This document shows, piece after piece, positions 44,028 through 52,687 of a stretch of 64,000 bases of DNA; position 1 is the first letter of the stretch; the number at the start of each line of letters is the position of its first letter. Under the pieces are notes generated by a model. It did no database searches and had not been told where the DNA came from. It saw nothing but the letters and a program-made list of their open reading frames with translations. The stretch is from an uncultured Aquimarina sp. (GTDB taxonomy: Bacteria; Bacteroidota; Bacteroidia; Flavobacteriales; Flavobacteriaceae). The translations under genes were made by a program, and so were the position numbers. Location of the stretch: assembly GCA_947496555.1 (NCBI GenBank), contig CANMDH010000032.1:1-64000 (forward strand), in the 5' to 3' direction.

Positions 44028-45839
44028 TTATCCGATAAAATATCCGTTTTCTTCGGCTATTTTATCAGCAATTTTAGTTCTTAATGCTACTACGTTTGGC
44101 TGATTAGCATACTTTGTGAAACGTTTAAGTCCCATAAGCATCATTCTTTGCTCATCACCTTCTGCAAAAGAAACGATTGCCTCTTTTCCTTTTTTGATGG
44201 CAATATCTACAGCATTGTATAAATACAATTGAGACATTGCTATTTGTGTTTCTTGTGCAGCTTCACCAAAACGTTTCGCATTTTTCTCTGTACGTAAAAT
44301 GGCAGATTCAGCCATGTAAATCTCAATTAAGATATCAGATGCAGCGATTAATAATTGTTGGTGTTCTTCTAGTTTTGGTCCAAATTTTTGAACGGCAGAT
44401 CCAGCAACCATTAAGAATACTTTCTTAAGATTTGCTATAATTCCTTTTTCTTCAGCAAATAATTCAGAATAATCTGGAGTATCAAAAGATGGGATACCTG
44501 TTAGTTCGTCTGCAACTTTGGTTGCTGGGCCTAATAAATCGACATGACCTTTCATTGCTTTTTTAACCAACATACCAACTGCAAGCATACGGTTGATCTC
44601 GTTGGTACCTTCATAGATACGAGAAATACGTGCATCTCTCCAGGCAGATTCCATAGGAGTATCAGCAGAGAATCCCATACCTCCAAATATTTGTACACCT
44701 TCATCGGTAGTATTTTGAACATCTTCAGAAACGGCTACTTTCAGGATAGAACACTCAATAGCATATTCTTCAACACCTTTAAGTTCTGCTTCCTGGTGTG
44801 TATTCCCTTCCGCTTGACGAATAGCAATTCTATCTTCGATATTTTTTGCAGCTCTATAACTTGCAGACTCATCGGCATACGTATTGGTAGCCATTTCTGC
44901 AATTTTAGATTTAATTGCTCCAAAGTTCATGATTGGAGTTTTAAACTGAATACGCTCGTTTGCATATTTGGTTGCTTCTCCAATTACACGACGTTGTGCA
45001 TCCAAACAAGCTGCGGCTAGCTTAATACGACCAACGTTAAGGGCATTCATTGCAATTTTGAACCCATTTCCTCTTTCAGACAACATATTTTCTACTGGCA
45101 CTTTGGTATTGCTAAAGAATACCTGACGGGTAGAAGAGGAATGAATTCCTAACTTTTTCTCTTCGTCGGCCATAGTGATTCCATTAGATGGATCATTTTC
45201 AACTATAAAACCTGTAATATTTTTATCATCTTCGATACGTGCAAAAACAATCATTAGGTTACAGAAACCTGCATTCGAGATCCACATTTTTTGACCGGAA
45301 ATTAAATAATGCTTCCCGTCATCAGAAAGTACAGCCTTGGTTTTTCCAGAATTTGCATCTGATCCAGCTCCTGGCTCGGTCAAACAGTATGCTCCCATCC
45401 ATTCACCCGTAGCAAGTTTAGGAACATATTTTTTCTTTTGCTCTTCATTACCATACAGTGTAATAGGCATGGTACCAATACCAGTATGTGCACCAAAAGC
45501 AGTACTGAAAGATCCTGTAGCACCAGAGATATAATCACACACTAACATTGTAGATACAAATCCCATTCCTAAACCATCATAATCTTCGGGAACAGCTACT
45601 CCTAAAAGACCAAGCTCACCGGCTTTTTTCATGCATTGCTCGGTATAGGCATAATCTTTGTTTTCAAATCGTTCCCAATGCGCCCATAATTCACGATCCA
45701 CAAATTCTCTTGCGCTATCGCGCATCATTCTTTGCTCCTCAGAAAAATCTTCAGGAGTAAACACATCTTCACACTTAGTTTCTTTAACAAGGAATTGTCC
45801 TCCTCTAAGAATATCTTTGTTTACGGTTTCTGTACTCAT
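44028..45839 (-). CDS. Acyl-CoA dehydrogenase
   Basis: A 603-residue FAD enzyme for the first step of beta-oxidation. FTPEDFSEEQRMMRDSAREF opens the helical domain; YCLTEPGAGSDANSGKTKA and MWISNAGFCN are the FAD/substrate motifs; GGMGFSADTPMESAWRDAR and IYEGTNEINRML close the catalytic domain. An extra C-terminal helical domain of about 150 residues places it with the long ACAD9/VLCAD-like forms typical of Bacteroidota. It is the last gene of the marR-HADH-thiolase operon. Confidence 0.93.
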   Translation of the reverse strand: MSTETVNKDILRGGQFLVKETKCEDVFTPEDFSEEQRMMRDSAREFVDRELWAHWERFENKDYAYTEQCMKKAGELGLLGVAVPEDYDGLGMGFVSTMLVCDYISGATGSFSTAFGAHTGIGTMPITLYGNEEQKKKYVPKLATGEWMGAYCLTEPGAGSDANSGKTKAVLSDDGKHYLISGQKMWISNAGFCNLMIVFARIEDDKNITGFIVENDPSNGITMADEEKKLGIHSSSTRQVFFSNTKVPVENMLSERGNGFKIAMNALNVGRIKLAAACLDAQRRVIGEATKYANERIQFKTPIMNFGAIKSKIAEMATNTYADESASYRAAKNIEDRIAIRQAEGNTHQEAELKGVEEYAIECSILKVAVSEDVQNTTDEGVQIFGGMGFSADTPMESAWRDARISRIYEGTNEINRMLAVGMLVKKAMKGHVDLLGPATKVADELTGIPSFDTPDYSELFAEEKGIIANLKKVFLMVAGSAVQKFGPKLEEHQQLLIAASDILIEIYMAESAILRTEKNAKRFGEAAQETQIAMSQLYLYNAVDIAIKKGKEAIVSFAEGDEQRMMLMGLKRFTKYANQPNVVALRTKIADKIAEENGYFIG

Positions 45840-45898
45840 CTTATTTTAGTATTATTTATTTTAGTTGAGAAAAGAAAATAGAATAAAGAGAAAAGATT

Positions 45899-46258
45899 TT
45901 ATGAGCCTAATCCATTTTGGAAACCCATGGTCATTCTTTGCCATTCTTCAATTTTATCTTCTAGTTTTTTTAAAGTTTTGTTACTAATATATTTCCTATG
46001 ATTTGCAATTAAAAGTTGTGTTCCTAATTCAAAGGAAGAGCTAAGAGAATAATTAATAAAATTACTAAATGATTTGTTTGTCCTTTCCGAACCTTCAGCT
46101 ATATTGCTAGGCATAGAAACAGAACACCTACTTATTTGTGAACTTAAATCATATATTTCATGTTTGGGAAAGGTGACTAAAACATCAGATATATCATTGG
46201 CTATTTCTAATCCTAACTGCCATATCTTTGGGTTTTTATAATTGTGTCTTTTCCTCAC
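45899..46258 (-). CDS. Four-helix bundle protein (23S rRNA intervening-sequence type)
   Basis: A 119-residue protein of the S23/four-helix bundle family: YKNPKIWQLGLEIANDIS, FPKHEIYDLSSQISRCSVSM, PSNIAEGSERTNKSFSNF and SSFELGTQLLIANH are the family blocks. Members were named from 23S rRNA intervening sequences, but most, like this one, are free-standing genes of unknown function. It interrupts the beta-oxidation operon between thiolase and acyl-CoA dehydrogenase. Confidence 0.9.
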   Translation of the reverse strand: MRKRHNYKNPKIWQLGLEIANDISDVLVTFPKHEIYDLSSQISRCSVSMPSNIAEGSERTNKSFSNFINYSLSSSFELGTQLLIANHRKYISNKTLKKLEDKIEEWQRMTMGFQNGLGS

Positions 46259-46298
46259 AACGAAATTTCTCTTTTCTCCTATCTATGTTCTTTAACTC

Positions 46299-47489
46299 TT
46301 AATTCAAAAATTCAAAAATACCAGCGGCTCCTTGTCCGGTTCCTACACACATGGTAACCATTCCGTATTTTCCTTTCATATCACGTTTGCGCATTTCGTC
46401 AAACAATTGTACTGAAAGTTTGCCTCCTGTACATCCAAGTGGATGCCCTAGTGCAATTGCACCACCATTAACATTAATAATGTCTGGATTTAATCCAAGT
46501 TCTCTAATTACGGCAAGCGATTGTGAAGCAAAAGCTTCATTTAACTCTATTAATTCTATATCGTCTTGCTTAAGTCCTGCTTGTTTAAGTGCTTTTGGAA
46601 TTGCTTTTACAGGGCCAATACCCATAATTCTTGGTTCAACACCAGCAGCTGCATAGTTTACCAGTCTGGCAATAGGTTCAAGATTCAATTCTTTTACCAT
46701 ATCTTCGCTCATTACCATTACAAAAGCAGCACCATCACTCATCTGTGAAGAGTTACCGGCCGTTACACTTCCACCAGCGGCAAATACCGGGCGCAGTTTG
46801 CCTAATACTTCTTTACTGGTTCCGGCACGAGGTCCTTCATCTTTGGTTACAGTATAAGATTTTGAAGCCTTCTTTCCGTTTTCATCAATATAGATTTGCT
46901 CTACATTAATAGGAACAATTTGATCCTGAAAACGATTTTCTGCCTGAGCTTTTAAAGCTTTCATATGCGAATTGTACGCAAATTCATCCTGATCGTCACG
47001 AGAAACCTTAAACTGATTCGCTACCGCTTCTGCGGTATTACCCATTCCCCAGTAATAATCTTCATGTCCTTCTTTGGCCAAATCGTAGTTAAGTTCGGTT
47101 TTGTAACCCGTCATAGGAACTGCGCTCATACTTTCTGCACCACCTGCAATTATACAATCGGCCATACCTGCCTGAATTTTTGCTGTAGCGATCCCGATAG
47201 TTTCTATTCCGGAAGAACAGAATCTATTTACGGTTACACCAGGAACATCAATAGAATTAAGTCCCATTAGTGAGATAAGACGCGCCATATTTAATCCCTG
47301 AGATCCCTCAGGCATTGCGTTACCAACGATAACATCGTCAATACGGTCTTTCTCTAATTGAGGTAACTCTTTCATCATATGCTGAATTGTTTCAGCGGCC
47401 AACTCATCGGTTCTTTTAAATCTGAACACTCCACGAGGCGCTTTACCCACGGCTGTTCTATATGCTTTTACTATATATGCTGTTTTCAT
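46299..47489 (-). CDS. fadA: Acetyl-CoA C-acyltransferase (thiolase)
   Basis: A 396-residue thiolase that cleaves 3-ketoacyl-CoA to acetyl-CoA and a shortened acyl-CoA. NRFCSSGIETIG carries the nucleophilic Cys near residue 90, NEAFASQS is the oxyanion block, GGAIALGHPLGCTG and MVTMCVGTGQGAA carry the catalytic His and second Cys. Length is normal for the family. It sits 81 bp after the HADH/ECH gene, forming a FadA-FadB-type pair; which exact subgroup (fadA or fadI) is not decided. Confidence 0.93.
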   Translation of the reverse strand: MKTAYIVKAYRTAVGKAPRGVFRFKRTDELAAETIQHMMKELPQLEKDRIDDVIVGNAMPEGSQGLNMARLISLMGLNSIDVPGVTVNRFCSSGIETIGIATAKIQAGMADCIIAGGAESMSAVPMTGYKTELNYDLAKEGHEDYYWGMGNTAEAVANQFKVSRDDQDEFAYNSHMKALKAQAENRFQDQIVPINVEQIYIDENGKKASKSYTVTKDEGPRAGTSKEVLGKLRPVFAAGGSVTAGNSSQMSDGAAFVMVMSEDMVKELNLEPIARLVNYAAAGVEPRIMGIGPVKAIPKALKQAGLKQDDIELIELNEAFASQSLAVIRELGLNPDIINVNGGAIALGHPLGCTGGKLSVQLFDEMRKRDMKGKYGMVTMCVGTGQGAAGIFEFLN

Positions 47490-47570
47490 TTTTTTTAATA
47501 GATTTTAGATTATTCGATTTTTAGACTGGTTGGACTTCTAAATACTCTGGCAATCCAACAATCCAGTAAT

Positions 47571-49976
47571 CTAATTACGTAATGGTTTACCTTTTTTCAA
47601 CATATGCTCGATACGCTCCAATGTTTTACGTTCTGTGCAAAGAGATAAGAAAGCTTCTCTTTCTAGATCTAATAAGTATTGTTCTGTCACTAGTGTTGGC
47701 TCTGATAAATCTCCACCAGCCATTACATATCCAAGTTTATTGGCAATTTTATGATCGTGCTCAGAAATATACCTACTAGCCTCCATAGAATCTGTACCTA
47801 CTAAGAACATACCAAGCGCTTGTTTACCAAGTACTTTGATGTCTTTACGGCGGACAGGTTGTGTATATCCCTGTTCTGCCATTAATCTTGCATAGGCCTT
47901 GGCAGTAGCAATCTGGCGATCTTTATTCACAACAACAATATCTTTTCCTTTTTGAAGTAGGTTTGTATCAAAAGCTTCATAAGCTGAAGTTGATACTTTG
48001 GCCATACCTATTGTTAAGAAGTGTTCCTGAAGAACGTTAAGCTCTACATCACCTTTCTTGAATAGATCTGAAGCTCTTAATGCCATTTCTTTAGATCCAC
48101 CACCACCGGGGATCACACCTACACCAAATTCAACAAGTCCCATATATGTTTCTGCCGCCGCAACTACTTTATCAGCATGAAGTGAGATTTCACATCCACC
48201 TCCTAGTGCCATTCCGTGTGGAGCGACTACTGTTGGGATAGAAGAATAACGCATACGCATCATAGAGTCCTGGAAATATTTGATTGCCATGTTGAGTTCA
48301 TCGTATTCCTGCTCTACGGCCATCATAAAGATCATTCCGATATTGGCTCCAACAGAGAAGTTTGCTGCTTGATTACCAACAACCAATCCTTGGAAATCTT
48401 TCTCGGCAATATCGATAGCCTTATTAAGTCCTGCTAATACATCTCCACCAATGGTGTTCATCTTGCTTTGGAATTCTACATTAAGGATTCCGTCACCAAG
48501 ATCTTCTACAACAACACCACTATTTTTGAATACCTGAGAAGATTCACGGATATTATCAAGAATAATAAACGCATCTTGTCCAGGTACTTTTACTTGTTCT
48601 TTCTTCGGAATGTCATAATAATAGGTTGCTCCTTCTTTTACAGCATAGAAAGAAGTACTTCCTGATGTTATCATATCATTTACCCATGCTGCAGGTTCAT
48701 AACCTTCAGCTTTCATCATTTCGATACCTTTTTCAACTCCTACGGCATCCCAAATCTGGAATGGCCCGTGTTCCCAACCAAACCCTGCTTTCATGGCATC
48801 ATCGATTTTATATAGATCGTCGGTGATTTCAGGAATACGATTTGAAACGTACGCGAAAAGAGCCGAAAGGTTTTTACGATAAAATTCTCCCGCTTTGTCT
48901 TTTCCAGAAACCAATACTTTAAAACGATCTACAACCTTATCGATGGTTTTAGTCATTTCCAGCGTAGGGAAGGAGGCTCTTTTGCTACCTCTATATTCTA
49001 ATGTATCCAGATCTAAAGAAAGGATTTCTTTTTTGCCTTCGGCAGTTACATTCTTTTTATAAAACCCTTGTCTTGTTTTACTTCCTAACCATTTATTCTC
49101 CATCATGGTATTGATGAAATCAGGGAGCTTAAATAATTCATGACGCTCATCATTAGGGCAATTTTCTGCAATACCATTGGCAACATGTACTAGCGTATCT
49201 AATCCTACAACATCTACCGTACGGAAAGTAGCTGATTTAGGGCGCCCAATAACAGGACCTGTTAGTTTATCAACTTCTTCAATAGTAAGTCCCATATCTT
49301 TTACCATATGGAATAAACTCATAATACTGAAGATACCAATTCTGTTCCCAATAAAAGCAGGTGTGTCTTTGGCAATTACTGATGTTTTTCCTAAATATTG
49401 TTCACCATAACCATTCAAGAAATCCAATACTTCCTGGGAAGTTTGAGGCCCAGGAATGATTTCAAATAATTTTAGGTAACGAGCTGGGTTAAAGAAGTGT
49501 GTTCCACAGAAATGTTTCTGAAAATCTTCGTTTCTTCCTTCACTCATGAATTTAATAGGAATTCCTGAAGTATTTGAAGTGATTAATGTACCAGGAGTTC
49601 TATATTTTTCAAGGTTTTCAAAAACTAACTTTTTAATATCAAGTCTTTCTACCACAACTTCAATAATCCAATCTACATCGGCAACTTTTGCAATATCATC
49701 TTCAAGGTTACCTGTAGTGATACGATTTGCAAATTTTTGATGGTAAATTGGAGAAGGTTTGGATTTAAGAGCAGCGGTAAGAGAATCGTTAACCAACCGA
49801 TTACGTACCACTTTGTTTTCAAGCGTAAGCCCTTTTGCTTTTTCTTTGTCGTTTAGTTCTCTGGGAACGATATCTAATAATAACACTTCGACTCCGATAT
49901 TAGCGAAGTGGCATGCAATACCGGATCCCATAATTCCTGACCCGACGACTGCAACTTTTTTAATGGTTCTTTTCAT
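47571..49976 (-). CDS. 3-hydroxyacyl-CoA dehydrogenase/enoyl-CoA hydratase
   Basis: An 801-residue bifunctional beta-oxidation enzyme. The N-terminus is the NAD-binding domain (VAVVGSGIMGSGIACHFANI) with THFFNPARYLKLFEIIPG, then the HADH C-terminal domain (about 195-420). The crotonase half (about 470-720, with MALGGGCEISLHADKVVAAA and GVIPGGGGSKEMAL) comes last. This is the reverse of the order in E. coli FadB/FadJ but common in Bacteroidota. It hydrates enoyl-CoA and oxidises the 3-hydroxyacyl product. It follows marR by 17 bp. Confidence 0.93.
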   Translation of the reverse strand: MKRTIKKVAVVGSGIMGSGIACHFANIGVEVLLLDIVPRELNDKEKAKGLTLENKVVRNRLVNDSLTAALKSKPSPIYHQKFANRITTGNLEDDIAKVADVDWIIEVVVERLDIKKLVFENLEKYRTPGTLITSNTSGIPIKFMSEGRNEDFQKHFCGTHFFNPARYLKLFEIIPGPQTSQEVLDFLNGYGEQYLGKTSVIAKDTPAFIGNRIGIFSIMSLFHMVKDMGLTIEEVDKLTGPVIGRPKSATFRTVDVVGLDTLVHVANGIAENCPNDERHELFKLPDFINTMMENKWLGSKTRQGFYKKNVTAEGKKEILSLDLDTLEYRGSKRASFPTLEMTKTIDKVVDRFKVLVSGKDKAGEFYRKNLSALFAYVSNRIPEITDDLYKIDDAMKAGFGWEHGPFQIWDAVGVEKGIEMMKAEGYEPAAWVNDMITSGSTSFYAVKEGATYYYDIPKKEQVKVPGQDAFIILDNIRESSQVFKNSGVVVEDLGDGILNVEFQSKMNTIGGDVLAGLNKAIDIAEKDFQGLVVGNQAANFSVGANIGMIFMMAVEQEYDELNMAIKYFQDSMMRMRYSSIPTVVAPHGMALGGGCEISLHADKVVAAAETYMGLVEFGVGVIPGGGGSKEMALRASDLFKKGDVELNVLQEHFLTIGMAKVSTSAYEAFDTNLLQKGKDIVVVNKDRQIATAKAYARLMAEQGYTQPVRRKDIKVLGKQALGMFLVGTDSMEASRYISEHDHKIANKLGYVMAGGDLSEPTLVTEQYLLDLEREAFLSLCTERKTLERIEHMLKKGKPLRN

Positions 49977-49993
49977 TTTTTAACTTAAAGTTG

Positions 49994-50449
49994 TTAAGGT
50001 TTTATAGATTCTTTTTTTGTGTATACTTTTTTAGAAGCAATCAAATCATTGATCATTTGGAATACCTCTAAGAAGGTTTCCAATTTTTCTTTTGGAATAT
50101 GTTTTTTTACGGCACTATCAAAAGTAAAAACCACTTCTTTTGAAAAATTTCTCATTTCAACACCAAACGGAGTCAAATATATCAATACACCACGGCCATC
50201 ATGGGGGTTTTTCTTTCTGAAAATCAACCCTTTTTCTTCCATGGTTTTCAAAGTGCGTGATAAGCTCGTGGCTTCCATCCCCATTTTGGGGCCTAATGAA
50301 GTGGACGGAGTACCATTTTCTGGATCAATACTAAGCAACGCAAAACCAGTTGCCATTGTACTTCCTTTTTTACTTGCCTCTTCATTATACATCTTAGCAA
50401 CTGCCATCCAGGTAGCCCTAAGCGCATAATCAATTGTTTTTTCCCTCAT
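49994..50449 (-). CDS. MarR-family transcriptional regulator
   Basis: A 151-residue winged-helix regulator. GPKMGMEATSLSRTLKTMEEKGLIFRKKNPHDGRG (split here across helix 3 and the wing) is the MarR DNA-binding region, with helices YALRATWMAVAKMYNEEASK at the N-terminus. It is the first gene of the beta-oxidation operon, and a palindrome with 11-bp arms lies 35 bp upstream, so autoregulation with acyl-CoA as likely ligand is inferred by analogy with FadR-like MarR proteins. Confidence 0.88.
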   Translation of the reverse strand: MREKTIDYALRATWMAVAKMYNEEASKKGSTMATGFALLSIDPENGTPSTSLGPKMGMEATSLSRTLKTMEEKGLIFRKKNPHDGRGVLIYLTPFGVEMRNFSKEVVFTFDSAVKKHIPKEKLETFLEVFQMINDLIASKKVYTKKESIKP

Positions 50450-50483
50450 TCAAAATATAATTGTGAAGGTAAAGGTAAGAAAA

Positions 50484-50507
50484 ATTTATTATGCACGCAT
50501 AATAAAT
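50484..50507. promoter_or_regulatory. Putative MarR operator upstream of the beta-oxidation operon
   Basis: Perfect inverted repeat with 11-bp arms around a central AC: arms ATTTATTATGC and GCATAATAAAT. The core TATGCACGCATA reads TATGCGTGCATA on the other strand, identical to the core upstream of the acyl-CoA ligase gene. Located 35 bp before the marR start codon. Confidence 0.7.
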
Positions 50508-50565
50508 AGTGTATAAATTTGTGATTATTTGAAGTAAGTTACATTTTTCTAGCGAATTAATAAAA

Positions 50566-50590
50566 AAACTCCTCATAAAATGAGGAGTTT
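50566..50590 (-). terminator. Rho-independent terminator of the acyl-CoA ligase gene
   Basis: AAACTCCTCA-TAAAA-TGAGGAGTTT, perfect 10-bp stem, followed by a T run on the - strand, 53 bp beyond the ligase stop codon. Confidence 0.85.
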
Positions 50591-50642
50591 ACTGATTTAT
50601 AGTTAAGTCTATATGCATATGCTATTTAATCAGTGAATTGAA

Positions 50643-52415
50643 TTAGCCATAAATTTTCGAATATAAATCTTTATATTTTTCCTTAATTATTTTCCTTCTT
50701 AGTTTCATAGTAGGAGTAAGGTGACCAGCATCGATGCTCCACTCATCTGAAGTAAGTTCGAACTTCTTTACTCGTTCCCATTTACCAAATTTTTCATTGT
50801 GTTCATCTACCTCTTCTTGGTAACGGTCAATTACGGTTTGATTAGAAACGATTTCTGCTAGCGAATCTCCTACCTGAAGGCCTTTTCGCTGTGCCCAATC
50901 TTGTAAAAATTCAAAATTTGGTTGTATAAAAGCAGCCGGCATCTTTTCTCCTTCACCAATCACCATAATTTGTTCAATAAAACGTGATTGTTTCATTGCG
51001 TTTTCAATTAATTGGGGAGCAACATATTTACCTCCAGAAGTTTTAAACATTTCTTTCTTACGGTCGGTAATTCGCAAAAAACCTTCACTATCGATTTCAC
51101 CGATATCGCCAGTATGGAAATATCCATCTTTTAAAGCCTCTTTGGTTTTTTCTTCGTCTTTATAGTATCCTTGCATTACCTGAGGACCTTTAATCAAAAT
51201 TTCACCGTCCTCGGCAATTTTAACTTCTGTGTTAGGTAACATTTTTCCAACGGTTCCAATTTTGAACCCTTTGTTTCTTACATCATTAACCGAAATAACC
51301 GGAGAAGTTTCCGTAAGGCCATATCCTTCCATTACGGGAAGTCCGGCAGCATTAAATACTCTTGCTAATCTTGGTTGCAAAGCAGCACTTCCTGAGGCAA
51401 TTACTTTCATATTGTTTCCTAGTGCCTCTTGCCATTTGCTAAAAATAAGTTTTCTGGCGATACCCAATTTCTTTTCATATAACCATCCATTAGCACCGTA
51501 AGGTTCGTATTTTAACCCTAATTCTACGGCCCAAAAGAAAAGCTTCTTTTTGATTCCAGTAAGATCTGCACCTTTTGCAATAATTTTATCATACACTTTT
51601 TCAAGCAACCTTGGTACTGCCGTCATGACATCTGGCTTCACTTCTTTTAGATTATCACTAATCGTTTCGAGAGATTCTGCAAAATAAATAGATACACCAC
51701 AGTATTGATAAAAATACATAGTCATCCTTTCATAAATATGACATACCGGTAAAAAACTTAAGGCTTTACTTTTTCCACTTTCTAGAGGAAATCTTGTAGA
51801 ACTTGCTATGGCATTGCTTACAATATTTTTGTGGCTAAGCATAACGCCTTTAGGTCGACCAGTAGTACCAGAAGTATAGATTAAAGTAGCAAGATCCTCT
51901 TCCTTTATAGAGGCCATAATTTTTTCTACTTCTTCCTGGTTGCTATCATCCTTACCAAGTTCTAGTACCTCTTTCCAGCTTTTACATCCTTTTACATCAT
52001 TATAAGAGTATACTTCTTTTAAAGATGGTACTTTATCCTGAATGTTTTTAACTTTTTGATATACTTCTTCATCTGAAACAAAACAGTATACAGATTCTGA
52101 GTGATTTAAAACATATTCATAATCTTCTTGTGATATAGTTGGATAAATAGGTACATCTTGTGCTCCAATTTGAAGAACTCCAATATCCGTTATATTCCAT
52201 TCGGTTCTATTATTAGAAGATATAATTGCTACTTTATCATTAGGTTTTACTCCTAATTTTAGCAGACCACGACTAATTTGGTTTGCTTTTTCTACATACT
52301 CTGCAGATGATGTGGCGACCCATTCGCCATTGTATTTTGTTATTAAAGCCTTGTCTAAATTGAATTTTTTTAGTTGATAGTGAGGAAAATCAAATAGTCT
52401 AGTAATTGTCGTCAT
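50643..52415 (-). CDS. fadD: Long-chain fatty acid--CoA ligase
   Basis: A 590-residue AMP-forming ligase that activates fatty acids for beta-oxidation. TLIYTSGTTGRPKGVMLSH is the ATP P-loop, GYGLTETSPVISV the adenine motif, YFHTGDIGEIDSEGFLRITDRKKEMFKTSGGKYV the hinge and catalytic-Lys domain (quoted in parts). It resembles the FadD15/FACL type with long N-terminal domain. Separate transcription unit from the operon at 44-50 kb, but it has the same palindromic core in its promoter region. Confidence 0.93.
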   Translation of the reverse strand: MTTITRLFDFPHYQLKKFNLDKALITKYNGEWVATSSAEYVEKANQISRGLLKLGVKPNDKVAIISSNNRTEWNITDIGVLQIGAQDVPIYPTISQEDYEYVLNHSESVYCFVSDEEVYQKVKNIQDKVPSLKEVYSYNDVKGCKSWKEVLELGKDDSNQEEVEKIMASIKEEDLATLIYTSGTTGRPKGVMLSHKNIVSNAIASSTRFPLESGKSKALSFLPVCHIYERMTMYFYQYCGVSIYFAESLETISDNLKEVKPDVMTAVPRLLEKVYDKIIAKGADLTGIKKKLFFWAVELGLKYEPYGANGWLYEKKLGIARKLIFSKWQEALGNNMKVIASGSAALQPRLARVFNAAGLPVMEGYGLTETSPVISVNDVRNKGFKIGTVGKMLPNTEVKIAEDGEILIKGPQVMQGYYKDEEKTKEALKDGYFHTGDIGEIDSEGFLRITDRKKEMFKTSGGKYVAPQLIENAMKQSRFIEQIMVIGEGEKMPAAFIQPNFEFLQDWAQRKGLQVGDSLAEIVSNQTVIDRYQEEVDEHNEKFGKWERVKKFELTSDEWSIDAGHLTPTMKLRRKIIKEKYKDLYSKIYG

Positions 52416-52467
52416 AAGTTGTTTTAAAATAATTTCTTCAGTGGTTTTTTGATATGCTAAAAAACTA

Positions 52468-52481
52468 CTATGCGTGCATAG
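52468..52481. promoter_or_regulatory. Putative MarR operator upstream of fadD
   Basis: Perfect palindrome CTATGC-GT-GCATAG, 53 bp upstream of the start codon. On the - strand it directly follows TATAATTTG (52487-52495), which resembles the flavobacterial -7 element, so a bound regulator would cover the transcription start. The 12-bp core equals that at 50490-50501. Confidence 0.7.
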
Positions 52482-52531
52482 TTTTGCAAATTATAAAAAA
52501 TATGATAATACGCAACTCTAATATATAAAAA

Positions 52532-52557
52532 AAGGAGCTCTAATTTGATAACTCCTT
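52532..52557 (-). terminator. Probable terminator after purL
   Basis: AAGGAG/CTCCTT 6-bp stem with a 14-nt loop, followed on the - strand by a run of T. It is about 130 bp beyond the purL stop codon. Confidence 0.55.
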
Positions 52558-52687
52558 AATATTTTATTGTTTTTGTTAATATATTTTTGATCCAGACATT
52601 AAAAAGATCATTTTATGATATTATGCACTAGCATCTATCCAGGAAAACAGTGTATGGATTTATGTTTCCATAAACAAAAGAAATCAA

